Positions 1-14,400 are shown, numbered from the stretch's first letter. The stretch is DNA of 64,000 nt from Adenanthera pavonina (GCA_026686845.1 JAIVEN010000016.1:5101501-5165500); one strand, 5' to 3'. Translations and numbers: made by a program. The notes: generated by a model not told the origin, from the sequence alone.

Positions 1-690
1 ATCACATAATTTGAGTTACAGTCCTTAAAAAATATAATAAGTAAGAACTTTATCAAAAGTTTGAAAGGTCTAATATTCAATGCAAAAAAGTTTTACTCCA
101 AAATAATACTATTTGATCGTTTAAACTTATTAAATTCCGAAGTTTTAACACGCTAATTGAAAAAATACTCTTGGTTAATGATTCATGTCCTCGTCAGGGA
201 CCACAAAACTTTTGAGAAAGTCACTTTTATCCAAAATAAGATAGAAATACATTAGTTTTATATGTAAAAATAACTTTTGTGCTCTTATTTAAAAAATATT
301 TAAAATCTAAAAGTTGTTAAATAATTAAATAATAATTATAATGATTTCTGAGTGCGTTACACGTTTTATTGGACCAAGAGAAAGGAGAATAATGTGTTTT
401 GGGCTGACTGGCCACATTTGTTAGGTCAATAGCATGGGTGCTACTATTTATTCTTTTTGGACGATAAGAGTACCTCTTACCCACTATAAGAACTAATTCT
501 TATGGAATATGGAGGATAAAAGATGTATCATTACTAACTAAATTTATTTCATACATAAAAATTATAAATTAAATTTTTAAGCACTTATTTAAATAAGAAT
601 AACTCTTATCACTTACACCAATCTGATATGGTAATGATGGTATTATTTTTGACAGATAGTCTCCAATAGCATAGTTAAACCATCTTATGA
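1..690. other. AT-rich intergenic DNA, no gene seen
   Basis: No open frame, splice-flanked exon or recognisable transposon protein was found here. The stretch is AT-rich with scattered homopolymer runs. Confidence 0.5.
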
Positions 691-1610
691 CCTATTTGGT
701 TACTGAAAATGATGATAATAGAATAAAGTGAATTGGAATGATAACTATCATAAGTATGTTTGATATGTTGTCAAAATTGAGGAAATGATATTTATTTTTT
801 ATTAAAAAAATTAAAAATAAAAGTGAAATAACTATTTTACCCATACAAAAAAAAAAGATTCCTCACCCTCTACAGATCAGTATTCTTCCTGGCGGCACCC
901 CTCCCCAAACTAGTCTTCTTCCTAGCAGCCCAATAACTGCCGGTCAACAAAAAAAGAGATCTAAGACCAATCAACACAGGAAAAAAAAAAAAAAGCAATC
1001 TTCGAACACCGGTGACAAGGGCAATGGGTGATGTGAAACCAGATTGGAACAATGGAGATGATATGAAACCGATGGGGTGATGCGAGATCTGGACTGAATA
1101 GATCCACAATATATGAGATCGAAGGCGTGAGATTGAGTGATTGTGAGGGTTGAGTGAAGCTAGATTTAAATGTGAAGGTGGAGTGAGGACAAGGAAGGAG
1201 GCCCAAATCAAACACTGGTAACGAAGCTTGGAGATCAAAACCAGTCGCCATGCGTGTTGGTAGTGTCAGTGGAGAAGGAAGAGGTGTTGGAGAAAAGAGC
1301 AGAAGCTATCGATGTGGGACACAAATCTGGGCAACGGTGGAGGGAGGACGACAGTGGAGGGGGTGGGGGCAATGGAGGGATGATGGTGATGGGTATTGTT
1401 GGCATAGGTTTGATGGAATCCAGACGCCTTTAGTTTTTGAATGGAATGAGGATACCCATGTATGTGGTAATGAGGACTCCAGGGAACAACAATATTGGCA
1501 ACCACACTGTATCACTCAGTATAATCCGTACAGGATTCCATTCAATTTCATTCGTTCATAATTTTCAGAATTTTGGGAACCATACATATTCTTATATTAG
1601 GTTTGGTATA
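691..1610. mobile_element. Degenerate TIR element (tentative)
   Basis: The left end (from about 691, CTATTTGGTTACTGAAAATG) and the reverse complement of the right end (about 1,520-1,610) share an imperfect motif of the form GAAAAT-ATGAA-GAAT-AAATTGAATGGAAT, suggesting terminal inverted repeats. The interior (870-1,500) is less AT-rich than its surroundings, yet none of the short frames on either strand resembles a known protein. I could not define a target-site duplication. It may instead be two unrelated MITE fragments around an old gene fragment. Confidence 0.25.
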
Positions 1611-1792
1611 TATAACAAATGTTTAATGAAAGAAAGAATAAGAGAGGAATTCCTATAAAATTTATTTAGTACACATTATTTAAATTTTTTATAAAGATAA
1701 AATAGTTTTTTTATAGAATTCTTTTCTCCTTTTTCTTTTCCTTTTCCATTTTCCTCAAAATAACTTCTTCCTATCAAACATAACATTAGAGT

Positions 1793-2460
1793 CTTAACCT
1801 TTGTTTGATTGAATGGATTTGAAGAAAAGAGAAGGGAGGCAAAATATGATTCTCCCCTATTTGGTTTAATATGTTTGGGAGAAGACAAGGAAAAATTAAA
1901 ATTCTCATTTGTTTGGTTTATTAAGTTTGAGAGGAGGGAAGGGAAAATTTTAATTCCTTTCCTTCCCCTCCAAAAGTGAGAGGATTTTGAAAAAAAAGTA
2001 ACCAACAACAAATTATGATAACTAAATTAGTCTTATATTTTTCTATTATTTTAAAATTACTCTTAACTAAATTTATAATAGATAATGCATGATTTTTTGG
2101 GAGAAAAAAATATGTGCAAGATTTATTTATTAAGTAAAGTGAAAATAATTATTTTCCTTAAATAAGATAAAGATTAATTATAATTTTAAAATACCAAAAA
2201 AAAAACTTAAAATATATAATGGTATAATTGTCTATGTATTATTATTTTCCCTCTTTTCCTCATTCAAAACAAACAATGTGACATTAAAATTTTTGTCCTC
2301 ACCTCACTTCCAATAAATCCAAACAATGAAACATTAAAATTTTTCACTTCACCTCCTCTTCCTCAATTAAAATTCCTTCCATCTCTTTCTTCCATTTCCC
2401 ATTATGCCATTAAAATCTTTCCCTTTCTCTCATTTCCATTAAACCAAACAGTGCCTTAGT
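1793..2460. mobile_element. MITE-like element with inverted ends (tentative)
   Basis: The left end (TTTGTTTGATTGAATGG) and the reverse complement of the right end (CTGTTTGGTTTAATGG) match imperfectly, and purine-rich left and pyrimidine-rich right arms repeat related blocks such as AACATTAAAATTTTT. No coding capacity is present. The element could fold on itself. The family is not assigned because no clean target duplication was visible. Confidence 0.4.
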
Positions 2461-3949
2461 GATAAATTATAGAGTTAAGAATATGAATCCTAACACGCTA
2501 TTGTTGGCCTATATAACCCATAACAACATATGGGTTGGATTGCAAAAAATACAACTTATTTAAAATGAGTCATAATCATTCTGAACCATATAACTTATGG
2601 GTTAAAGAGGTTAATCTACGGTTATTTGAGTCATTCATTTGTTTACAAAATTCAAAAAACAAGTCGTGCACCCCAAAGCCAAAACAACATAGAACCCTCA
2701 CCACAAAAATATTTATTATGGTTTGGTATTATTTTATGGTGGAGGTATAAATTTATTATGGTTTGTCATTTATTATGATGTGGATTTGTTTTAAGGTTTG
2801 ATATAATTTTATAAGGGATGAATGGTGATGTATAATAGCTTGATAAAAAAAGCAAGGTTATTGAATGGTATCATGGTGGGTTATATGAGTTAAATGTATT
2901 TTTTAAAAATTTAGATTAGTTAACACTAAAAAATATATATCAATGGATAATCTGGATAACTCGCTAATCTGTCTTTAACAAGTTGGGTTGTGAAAATCCC
3001 AACTTATAAAACCCAACTCATTGTTCATACAATTTATTTTGAGCCCTTCAGTTTATTTTGCACTGGTCCATATTCTCACACCTTGTAAATTACTTGCGTA
3101 ATTTTTGAATGATTAATTGATTGTAGATGTGTTTTAATTCAACAATATTTGGCTACATTAACGCAACCAACAAATTTATGCCTGGAATGAATTAATTTTT
3201 AATTAGTGATTTCGACACCCTTATTGTTAAAAAAAAATTAAAGTATACGAGGAGCACTTAAGGAATTAAACTAGAAAATGACTTGTGCGATGTATAAATT
3301 AATCCTATAATAATAAAAAATATTATAATTTTCATTCAATCGTAATATAAAGGTGACAAAAATTTAGTATTCATTATTATATATAGTTTACTTATTTAAA
3401 ATATTAAGTTATTAAACACTTATTTATATACTACATTTGAAGTCATGTCTATTTCTATCCCTTCTAAATCAAGTATTAATATTTTTAGACAATACCCACT
3501 TCAAACATACAACAACATATAGCAAATGTGTGAATATAGATTTGGAAAGGTATAGACTAATATTCCATAAACTTTGATCATGACTCTTATTAATAATTAT
3601 AGCAAATGCCAAAAATATTGAAAATTGTCTTTTGTGCATGTTGAGTGGGAGTTTTGAATCAGACAGCATAATAGTGATTGAGGAATTAATACTTTTAACT
3701 TTTTACTAACTCCTACTATCACTTCCACTTCAATAACATGTTACTAATCAAAGTAACAATCAAGTGTATTTCAATGCATTGACTTAAAAACTTATTAATA
3801 CTTTTTATTAGCAATACCAAATATTGACACAGAGTTCAAGAACTCAATTGAATGAACATCATGATCTAATGAATTGATGTAATTAATTATAACTCAAGAC
3901 ATTGAATTAAGAAACTCTCCGTGATCAAATCGTAAATTGTAATATTGAT
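2461..3949. other. AT-rich non-coding stretch
   Basis: Nothing codes here. Between about 2,500 and 3,020 related GGGTT-rich motifs occur in opposite orientations (for example near 2,530 and 2,985), which may be remnants of a further small inverted-repeat element. Confidence 0.4.
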
Positions 3950-4235
3950 CATCAATAAAATAGAGAATAAAGTGTTTTATGAACATTAGGTCTTAATGAA
4001 AAATTTCCTATTTAAAAATTGATTATTTCATATCTACTAATGACTAAAAAAGTTGTAATATGAAAATGTGAGAGGTATGACTATCAATAAAATAGATAAT
4101 AAAGTGTTCCATGATTATCTTGTGAAATTGAATTAGGTATTAATTAAACTTTTCTTATTTTGAAAATTGATTATTGCATATCTACTAATAACCAATAAAG
4201 TTATAATTTGAGAGCGTGAGAGATATTTATTGATT
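3950..4235. repeat. Imperfect tandem repeat, about 132 bp period
   Basis: A unit starting ATCAATAAAATAGAGAATAA (3,951) recurs at 4,083 as ATCAATAAAATAGATAATAA. Both copies continue through a shared block ending in a GTGAGAG motif. A third, more diverged relative (ATCAATGAAATAGACAATAA) is at about 20,318, next to the copia element, so this is a dispersed AT-rich repeat family. Short echoes with the phrase ATCAATATA also occur near 4,380 and 4,700. Confidence 0.6.
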
Positions 4236-7205
4236 TAAAGGTAACTAAATTTAAAATTTATCTTTACAATTTCTTTAGTTATAATATTCAAACTAATCAG
4301 ATAATTTCTTTGGTTATAATAACTTAGATATTTGATGTTTAAAAGTCATGATTGATTAAAGATTTTGATTGAAAAATTGTTATCAATATATCATCCCCAT
4401 CAATTAACATCAATTATTTGATATCAGCTAATAATAATTGATAACTTATAAAAAAATTAAAATAATTGATATAATTAATGCATGTGTTTAAATGATGACT
4501 TTTCCTTTTCCTTGTTATATACTATTGTTTGTTATTATGTAATCAAATTATATACTTGTATTTATTTGTTATTATATACTGTTTGTTAGGGAATAAGGAA
4601 ACTATTCTATGTGATTTAATATGAACATAAAATCGACTTCAATGAAGAACAAAAACATGACTATAAAATCTAAATTAAACAGATAACTTTATATACTTGA
4701 TATCAATATAGCCTCCCCCATCATTACTTCACAAAATTTACTAATTAAGCATTAAAAAATTAATTGCAAGAAAATATTGTTGATTATATTAATAAATTGT
4801 ATTTTTTTTTTTTGCCTACATACAAATTTTACGTTTGTAAAAAAATTTAATACAAAACATGTTGTAGGTATTAAATCGGAAATTTCTTACATATCAAATA
4901 TTATTTATTAGAGTTTGACCCCAACTTTAAATTTAAATTTGGGAATGATTACACAATTCAAGGGAGGATCATAATTTAATTCAAAATCATTAATTTAAAT
5001 TTAATAATTCTTCATGGTCATTTTGACCGGATAATTTAGCTTTTGAAAAGATTTAATATTAATTAATTATAACTCATAACAAATTTCAAATTTAATTAAA
5101 TTCAGTATCACCTTCTTTTTAAAAAAAAAATTATGATCATATTTATAATTTGTGTCAAAGGATTATGATTCCCTGTCACAAAAAGAAATGCTATATTTTG
5201 TAATCATGTTTACAATCTTAGATTAATTTATAATTACGAAATTCTCTATTTAATTTGTAAGTCTTCCATATCTGCATGTCAATGAAAAGTCAAGACGTAT
5301 AAGCAAATAATCTTATATTTTTACAAATATAACCACGACTACATAATTTAATGATAAATATTAGCTATGGAAATAATTGAAAACATTAAAAAAAAAAAAG
5401 CATTCAACAGCGAGTGTTCTCTAGTAATTTTTTTTTCTTTTTTTCATCTTTGTCATATTCAATGGTATGTGCTATAACGAGTTACTTTTGATCACCAATC
5501 ACATGAATTATAGAACCCTGGAAAAGCTTGAAAAATAAGATGTCCTATTTTATCAAGAATAAAAAATACATTTTAAGAAAACTTTTGATGAAAATTTGGA
5601 GACTACAAACACTTTGCCCAAAGCTTCTTACAATGTTTACCGTGAGCTTTCTTTTGCAATTATTGCCTGGAACCTCAATCTTTATCTAATTCCATTTTGG
5701 TTTCTCAAATGCTTATAAATATTGTTCTAGAAAAAAAATATAAGTTAACCGAGGCATTTTCATAAAAAAAAATCAAGACATATTATAATGTATGTGCGCT
5801 AAATCAAGGGAAAGGAAGATAGAGAACTTGGATATAAATGTGTTTATTGAGTAGTTAGAAAACTATCCAAATACAAACTTGTAGGAAAAAAACTTCAAAC
5901 ACAAATGTGCACTACCAAGAAAAATAATTAGAAAGGAAAAAAAGAGAAAAAACACGGAGTGGAGAGAAAAAATGTGACAAACCTACAAAAAAACCATCTA
6001 AACCTATAGCATGAGGCAAAGAAATTATAAAATGAGAAAAAAATGAAAGTGAAGAAAAATATATTTAGATTCTAATTAAAGAAGTATGTATATATATACA
6101 AATGGAAGTGAAGGACTTTAAATTTGAAATCATATTAATGGGCATGATATTTATTACTCTAATAAGTAATAAATTTTAAAATTCAAATTAATTTAATAGA
6201 TATGATATGATACTGATTAATGGTTATAATATGGAATTATAGCGACTAATCAAAAGAATAGAAAAAATAATAATAATAGTCAAATGAAGTGGCATAATTA
6301 TGTGATAAACACATAAATATGAAAATACACATAGGATGATTGTGTGTTATTTCACATAAACAACATTAAAACAGAGTTAGTGCAGTATTAATGTTTTTCA
6401 CCTCAGTTTTTAGATATATAATGGATGTTTTTATATATATAATAGATTATTAACCAGAATCGTGTCCTCTTTGTCCAGACATTAATAGATACAAAATCTT
6501 TTTTTATCTTTTGTTGTTTTCTGTGATATTTTGTTAGTTGATTGTTATTGTAATTTTGAAATTGAAAATCCTTTCCCTCCATTTCTGTATATATACCCTC
6601 CTAATTAGTCTCACTTTCTTTGCAATATCTGACATAATATTAATTAAAATTTTAAATTAGTATTTAATATCTAACAAACTTTTAAATTTGAAATTATGTT
6701 GAACAGCTAATTTACAGCTCTAAATCTGTATTGAAATTGATTGAATCAATCAATTAATAACGTATTATTAATTAAAATATCAAATTAATAATTGATATTA
6801 TTTTTTCAATTCTGTATTAAAGGGCTTAATTACCATTTGATTCCACATAATTAATTTTTTAATTAATTAGAGAAAGTTATTTTATTTTAAAATTGATTGA
6901 TTCAACTCAAACATTTTATGGCATTAAAGCCAAATAATTCTTATTAATTTATATTTATCACTGAGCAATAATTATTTGATATATTTCAAGCTGTATATAT
7001 ATGTACACCCTCTTGGATGCTGGTGTGAGATTCATTAGCGATTCCATCCATGGGCAATCTAAGGCCGTTGCACATTGCCACGATGAAGGTTTAGTCATTT
7101 TATTCTGTGTTTATTAGGTTTGGTCATTTAATTCTCTTTGAACAATAATGATGAAATATAATAATTGAAAGTATAATAGGTGTCATTCGATAGTGGAAAA
7201 AATTA
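4236..7205. other. AT-rich intergenic DNA
   Basis: I see no supported gene. The only exon-like island is at 7,051-7,087: an ATG opening a 13-codon frame that ends at AAG with a GT after it, preceded by a TATATATATG run. It is too short to call as a first exon. Confidence 0.4.
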
Positions 7206-7584
7206 CGGGCATATTTGATAGTGTTTTCTATTTTATTATTCTCAAAACAATTTTGTAAAACTGTTTTCAAGAATAAGTTTTAAAAATAAGAAAATAAAAA
7301 AAATATATTTGAATAATTGTTCTTAAAATCATAACTAGTGAGTGATAAATGAGTTATTCAAAATTTATAACTTCACTATTAATGAGGTGGGTATTTTTCA
7401 CTTTTTCTTGTATTTTCCATAACAAAAACTATAAAACACTTTAAATTCATTCTGAGTTTTCTGTTCTTTTATTTTTTTGTTTCTCATAATAATTTATAAA
7501 AAACATGTTTACCAAACAAATTTTTTTCTTTTTCTATTTTCGAAAACAGAAAAATTATTTTTAAAAACCCTAACAAACAGGCCC
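7206..7584 (+). mobile_element. MITE copy 1 (379 bp), PIF/Harbinger-like
   Basis: The left end GGGCATATTTGATAGTGTTT and the right end, whose reverse complement begins GGGCCTGTTTGTTAGGG, form terminal inverted repeats. The whole interior is recognisably the same as the element at 51,429-51,807 in opposite orientation, including the block TAACTAGTGAGTGATAAATG in its middle. There is no coding capacity. A clean 3-bp target duplication is not preserved at this copy. Confidence 0.7.
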
Positions 7585-8195
7585 ATACTTCAATTTTTTG
7601 GCTCACCTTGATTTCTATCTCCCTTTGACTAATCAAATGAAATATTTTCAAATAAAATTTCAATAAATTGGAACTGATCAAATAAGTTGTCACACTATAT
7701 CATAATATTTTCAAATAAATAAGGTTAATTCAAAATTAAATCCTATTTTAAATGTAAAATTAGTTAGAAAAATTCAGCATCAATTATTATATAAAAAAAT
7801 CAGAATAAAACATTTCCAAAAGTCAAAGAAGTATTATGTAGAGAATAATATTTAATTATTTCATTTATGTGGATTAGTCAATAGAAAAACATAGATGCGA
7901 CTTTTCTTATGGTACACGAATACTAAAAGTAGAAGTTTTATTAATTTAACAATATCTATGAGCTGATAAATAAAAAAATTGTGAATAAAAAATTGAAATA
8001 AACATGTCAAACTCCATCCAGATGCATTTAGAGTAAATGTCAAAATTTTATTAATCCATCACAAACCATAAGGGTAAATGACCAAATGTAGTGACATGTG
8101 CAAAATATGTAAATCAATGCATAAGCATGGACTTTAATATCAAATAAACCAAACATAACTAAAGATTTATTAGCAGGTAGGAAACACTATGAAAC
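7585..8195. other. AT-rich flank downstream of the RPA-like pseudogene
   Basis: This is the 3' flank of the minus-strand pseudogene that ends at 8,196. I see no independent gene or repeat in it. Confidence 0.4.
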
Positions 8196-8354
8196 CTAAT
8201 TCTTTTGAACTTTGATGCGTTTTCTCAAGTTTGCAGACATAATATCAAGATTGCCGCCAAACTCATCAGCATCCACAAAAGCCTTGGTTCGACTTATATT
8301 GGTGGGAGTTATTGTATGTGAGTTGCCAACCTCTGATCGAACCATTGAAGACTC

Positions 8355-8544
8355 CAAACCATACATAAAATTATTGGTCAAATCTGATATACTTGTAATT
8401 GAAATATGTAAAATAAAAAATAAAAGGGCTAAAGTCATTACTTTTTTAGCAAACCATACATAAAATTATTGGTCAAATCTGATATACTTGTAATTGAAAT
8501 ATGTAAAATAAAAAATAAAAGGGCTAAAGTCATTACTTTTTTAG
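8355..8544. repeat. Perfect 95-bp tandem duplication
   Basis: Two head-to-tail copies of 95 bp (8,355-8,449 and 8,450-8,544) appear identical base for base. They lie at the last intron/exon border of the RPA-like pseudogene, and each copy contains the donor-like AAAAAAGTAATG and the acceptor-like TATATCAG read on the minus strand. The lack of divergence suggests a recent event. Confidence 0.95.
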
Positions 8545-8643
8545 TGTCAACATTCAAAGTTAAATCATTGTCTGGGCTACAGTTAATGGGATTAATTGCA
8601 TCATCATCATCAATCATCCGAAGAGCTAGATAGATAGGAGTAG

Positions 8644-9770
8644 TGTATTAAAAATCGGACTGGACTGACTGGTCCAACCAAGAACTGGTACTTGGTCTGA
8701 TCTGGTTATAGATGAAGACCGGATAATTTCATAATTAGTACAAAGCAGTACAAAATCAATCGGGCTGGGCCAACTTTCGGGCCGGGCCGGGGTTAGGGCC
8801 AGACACCCTAACCCCGGCCCGGCCTGACCTATATATATATATATATATTTTTTCAATTATTTTATATATCTTAATTGGTTTTATAGAATTTTTATTCTTC
8901 ATGTATCTAATATAATATATTTACTATATAAATATTATAAAAACATTTTAAGATTTTAATGTTTCAAATTTTTTTAAATTTTGAATTAGTTTTTTACCTT
9001 AATATTTATGTAAAAATAATGTATAATAGTTAAATATTCATAAATTTTGAAAAATTTTATTTTTTTTCGAAGATTATGTTTTAAGAAAATCTATTTTTAA
9101 GTATAAATAAGTATATTTTTTATTATTAAATATTTTTTTTTATTTTTTAAAAAAATATATGTATATAGTATTGAGCCAGCCCGAGACTGGCTCGATATTG
9201 GCTGGAAGAACATCGGGCCGGGCATTGGGTAGGGGTCAAACCCGGCTCGGCCCGATCCATGTTCACCCCTAGCTTGAACTAGTCTGACTTTTTTTGAAAT
9301 ATATTTTTTATTTTTAAGATAAAATAATATTATTTTTAGTACAAAGTAGCATTATTTTTTGTATGATTTTTTTATAATATAATATTATATAAGTATTATT
9401 ATGATACATAACTATTAATAATGATAAATTTACTTAACAAATAATATGAAAATAGAATATGGACTATTTTGAATTCAAAATATAATTATAAATGAATATT
9501 AATTTGTTTAAATTTTAATATTAGGTTGCAAAATTTATTAATAATATTTTTAATTTTTTGTATGATATATAAAATTAAAAATTATTAAATTTAATTTTCA
9601 CCCTATATCGAATGTTAATTTTATGATCATGAATAAATATATTTTTATATTTTTTATCTACATTATTTAAAATATATCAGTTTATTCACAATCGGTCTGA
9701 TTTCGATTCGACCATTGAACATTAAACTGATGCCTTAACCGGTTCAATGGCTGGTCTGATTTTTAATACC
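8644..9770. mobile_element. Non-autonomous TIR element (Mutator-like?) inside the RPA-like pseudogene
   Basis: The ends are inverted repeats: the left begins TGTATTAAAAATCGGACTGG, and the reverse complement of the right begins GGTATTAAAAATCAGACCAG. Flanking 9-mers TAGGAGTAG and TTGGATAAG match at 6 of 9 positions, compatible with an aged 9-bp target duplication. The insertion splits an RPA exon between ...GGFSLIQ and RMIDDDDAIN.... The interior is AT-rich and holds GC-rich blocks at about 8,760-8,825 and 9,170-9,270 with repeated GGGCCGGG motifs. The latter ends in ATGTTCACCCC, probably remnants of a second, nested element. No transposase frame is present. Confidence 0.6.
8828..8850. repeat. 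(TA)n microsatellite
   Basis: A run of alternating T and A lies inside the TIR element, directly after a palindromic GC-rich block around 8,795-8,825. Confidence 0.8.
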
Positions 9771-11431
9771 TTGGATAAGAGAAAATCCTCCAACATTGCT
9801 TTCAGAAATGCGGAGTTTAAAAACTAACTTTTTTTCCAAGGAAAGAGTCAAAGCAGTCTGGAACTTGATGTATATCGCCAAAAGTCTAAAAAGAAAGGTG
9901 GCAAAAGATATAAGTGATATATATAGATAATTATTATATTTATATAGAGTCGATAGATAAATCAATTTATATGGAAATTTATTACAAAAACATATAAGTG
10001 ATATTTATACATGGAAAGCTTGATCCCTTAGCTCAATAGCAGAACATTGTAGGAACCTGGAAATATCTCAATCAAACACCATGAAAGTGGCACTACTCGT
10101 ATCATTAATGACATGGAATTCCGCCCTAAACCTATCAGACAAGATAAATTAATATTAATTCAGTCTCATCATCAATATTGATCGAATTTAGTCAGTTAAT
10201 TTTGAAATGGAAAAACATTTATTATATAATTTTCAAATGGAAAACCAACCTGGACATAACAAACTTCACAATTGCATTGCTGAATCAACCCTTATAACGG
10301 TGGCAATAGTTAAGCAAACTGTTCCCTAAACCCAGATTGACAATTAATAGAACGTATATTAGTTTCCTTATATATATGATACTTGAAATATATCGAGTGG
10401 GATTAAAACATACCACTAGGAGGTACATCAACTCATCCAATTTTTTTCTCGTGCTGAACTTGAAGGATGTCACCCTGTTTCCCATCTTTAGAGTAAGAAA
10501 TAGTGGTAGGCTTCTACAAAGTTTCACATTCATCCAACTTTAAACTCAATAAAGCCATTTGAATAAATTTTTTTTAGTATGAATAGTGAAACACGTGGTG
10601 ACAGTTGAGTGGGGAAAAAAAAAGATTAACAAATGTCTTGGATATCATATAGTTGAATATACAAAAGCTCAACCATCTTTATAGTTCTACTCAAATGTCA
10701 TTTTTTTAAAGGAAAGAAATGCTTAATCATCTAGTTTGCATAAAAAATAATCAAATTATAATTGATATACAAATGATCCAATTAGTTTAACCTGGAGATA
10801 AATGAAAAAACCTTAGGAAATTCAGGATAAACAAACAGTCTTGATTCATGCAGAGAGCTAGACACATAGCGAACACTTGTTAACATGATCAAATAAGAGT
10901 ATGATCAATACAAGCAACAAACGTCAAAAGCTCACAGTGTCATGGAAATAAATATACCATTGAATATTTTGATCTTGCACCACTGTGCAATTATAGAAGT
11001 AGGATGATGTTGTTTGTTCATCATAAAACCATTTAACTCTTTTGCAAATCTCCCCTATAATGTGCAGCTTAAGCGTGTTTTCCTACGTCAAGGAGAGAAC
11101 CATAATTTATGAGATGACAAATACATAGTTTTATGGCTAGTGACTAATATGGATATAATTAAAAGTGTAAAAATAAAATCTCACTCAGCACCATCTAGCT
11201 CAATCTCTACTTGCTTTTGACTTTTTCCTTATTTGTCATATTCCTCAATCTGACCCAATCCAGCAATCTTTCCAATGGTATCTGCAATTATAAATAGTAC
11301 ATAAATAAATTAAGTTTGTTGCAAATACCTTATATAAACACACATACTACATCATAAAAAGTGAGGCCACAAAAGGGATTATTACCAACTAAATAGTCGC
11401 AATCACATGCACTAGAAAGTACATCTGAAAT

Positions 11432-14400
11432 TGTGAACACCCCATTTTGTCCGTACACTCTTATAAAATAATAATAATAATAATAACAACAACAATAAAT
11501 AAATAAAAACAAAAAAAAAGAGGATAATAAAAATAAATAAATAAATAAATATATAAATAAAACAAAATTAAAATTAAGACAATCCCTTCTTCTTAAGAAT
11601 ATAAAAATAAAAAAAAATAAATGAATAAAAAATAATAAAAAAAACAAAAAAAAACAAACAAAACAAAAAAATATAAAAAAAAAAACTTTGGGCCAAATTC
11701 AGCCCACAAAAAAAAAACAAACAAAAAAAAAGGGGCGAAAACAAAAAAAATTGGGCTGAAGCATTTCAACCCAAATGCTTCAGCCTCCAACCCACCACGA
11801 GCCCAAGGGAGGGCTTGTGGACGATGACTTAGGGCATAGCCCTAAATGAACAGAGGATGAGGGAGTGCACGGGAGCGAGCCGCGAGAACAGGAAACACAG
11901 AGGAATGGCCGCAGGGAGCAGAGAGGAAAGCTAGCCGTGAGGAAGGCTGAGAAGACCGCAGAGAGAAAAGTAGTCAGAGCAGAGGGAGCCGCGTACAGGG
12001 GATCCACACGAAGGAAAAAGAAAGGAGCAGGGAGCAGCAGTTGCAGACCAAAAAGAGAAAAGAAAAGCAGAGAGGGAGTCAAGGAGAGCTCAGAAGTGAC
12101 CGCAGCCGAAGAAAAGCCGAGACAAGGACTGAGAGGAAAGTTGGAGAAGCGTGAAGCAGAAAAAGAAGAGGAGCAGCCACGGAAACAGGAAAAGCGGCCT
12201 CGAAAACAGAGGGAGCCAGAGAAGACGTACACGAAAGGAAAAAAAACGACGAGGAAGCCGCGGGTGTGAAGCAAAGAGGAGGGGACCACTAGGGGACTCT
12301 ATAAAGACCGAGGAAGGAGCCGAGTGAAGGGGGGTTTTTTTTTGGCTGGAGACGAAAGAACCGAGAGAGAAAAAACAGGGGAGTTTCAGAGAAGGGGCAG
12401 CTGGAACTGTGAGCTCGGAAGAGACCACGAGAGAAACAGAGGAAGAATTCTGGTTGAGCAAACCTGAGGAGCAGGCCGGGGAAGGAGAAGGTGGAGGGAT
12501 CTGAAGGAGCAGCGTGGCCATCATCACCGGTCAATTGGTAATATTTATTTCAATTTTGAGTTTTTTGTCATGACCTTGATTCCATCTATGAATGAATATT
12601 GGCTGTTCAAAATGTATATGGTTGCGCATACTGCTTTGCTTCACAGAGACTAAAATTTCCTTTTAGATTATGGGTTGTATGTCTGGTGAACAAATTTGTA
12701 CTTCTTTTCGGGATTCACTGAGGCTTATTCCTGTCGTTTTAATTTTCTGGAAATAGTGTTAAGAGGATTCATATGAACTTGTTTATGATTTTCCCTTGAT
12801 TCACCGAATCTTATTCCTTTCATTTTAACTTTCTGGAAATGGGGTCAAGAGGTTTCATATGAACTTGTTTCTGATTTTCCCTTCTTCCCTATAAAGAAAG
12901 CGTGTTAGTTCACATTCTCAGTGCCGCTCCTGAATTCAGTTTCCATCAATCTTGATTGGGGCCTGTGACATGTATTCGAATGACACCTGGTTAAGAAAAG
13001 ACATTCGATATGGTAATATGGGTGCTATTTGGGCCCAGGAGTTTTGGGTCCAAACCCATCTAGTTTGTGGTTATCTTTCTTTTTCTTATGGTCATGGAAC
13101 ATGTGTTGCTTACGATTGGATTAAGTTGTATGTTTGGATTTGGGTGAGTGAAATTGGGCCTACTGGGGATCGAAATTTGGCCCATATGCTTTGCCTGCTG
13201 AGTGTTATGGGTTGGGCCATTTTTGTGAAGATTAAAATTCCAATGACCTTTTCACTTCTAGGAAGGTAACAGTAAAAAAAAAAAATCTATACAAACAAAA
13301 AATGTTATCTTGCTTTTCCAATCTTATTATCATTTTTTTATTTATGATAAAAAAAAAGGGAGATTTCGTGGTTTCATTTCATCCGAAATGAGAAAATAAA
13401 GACAATTTAAACCAAAATTCCCTAAAAAATATATATATATGTAACAATAATAATATTAAATGAAATAAAGGGATCCTTAATCATTTTTTTTTGTTTTGTT
13501 TGTTTAAAAAAAAATTCATAAATGAATAAATAAATAAATATATATATAAATAAATAAGTGATGTGCATATGTTAAAGATAGCAATCCCTTTTGCGAGTAT
13601 TTATTTATTTATTTCTTTATTATTACTACTATTATTTTCAGAAAATATGTATCTATGTATATACGTATGCACATATATATGTATAGGTAGAATAATAAAT
13701 AAAAGGGGTTCTTTAAGTTTTTGTTTTCATATAAGTGAGTAAATAAGTAAAAAAAAAAAAAAGGAAATAAAGAGGTAGATATACATCGTATTTTCAAGCT
13801 TCTTTGGCCACCGAGCTTATATCCTTTTCATTTATTTACCTCGAGTGGTAACACCGTGGGTATTCTAAATACCGATCAGTAACTTGTGAGTGATAAAGTC
13901 ACCACATATGCTTATTATTTTTCTTCAAAAAAATGCAGGTAATGATCTTTTTGAATGGTTCCTAATGTTTTCCTTTTAAATAATTAAGTATGTAGTAAAA
14001 GGATTTTTATGTGATTTTATAAAGAAAAGAATCATTTGAATCATTTGTTTTCTTTTTATGCCTTTTGTCTCGAGTGGCGCTACCATGGACACTTAGGTAT
14101 CAATGGGTAAATGTGAGTGATAAAGTCACCACATGAGCCAATTGATTTTATGAAAATAAAATTGTTTTCAAATATTTCTTTTTTTTTAATCAAAATAAAT
14201 GTTCAAAATCACACATAATTTTAACCATATTCTCTAAATAGAAAAAAAAACATATTTTATCTTTTATAAGTTGAAAAAAATATAATAAATGAAGAGAGAA
14301 AATAATGGAAATTAATCTGTCTTTTACAAATTAAAACACACTAACCAATTCTAAAAATTGTTTTCTTTGTGGAAAGATAAATTATTTTCTATAAACCTCT

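Noticed and set aside
8755..9275. GC-rich islands as a CpG island or promoter
   Set aside because: They are repeated GGGCCGGG/CCCGGCCC motifs of transposon ends nested in a TIR element.
11780..12534. Overlapping open frames of 134-169 codons on both strands
   Set aside because: They lie in the purine-rich U3 tract of the plus-strand solo LTR, have biased Lys/Glu/Arg or Ser/Phe/Leu composition and resemble no protein family.
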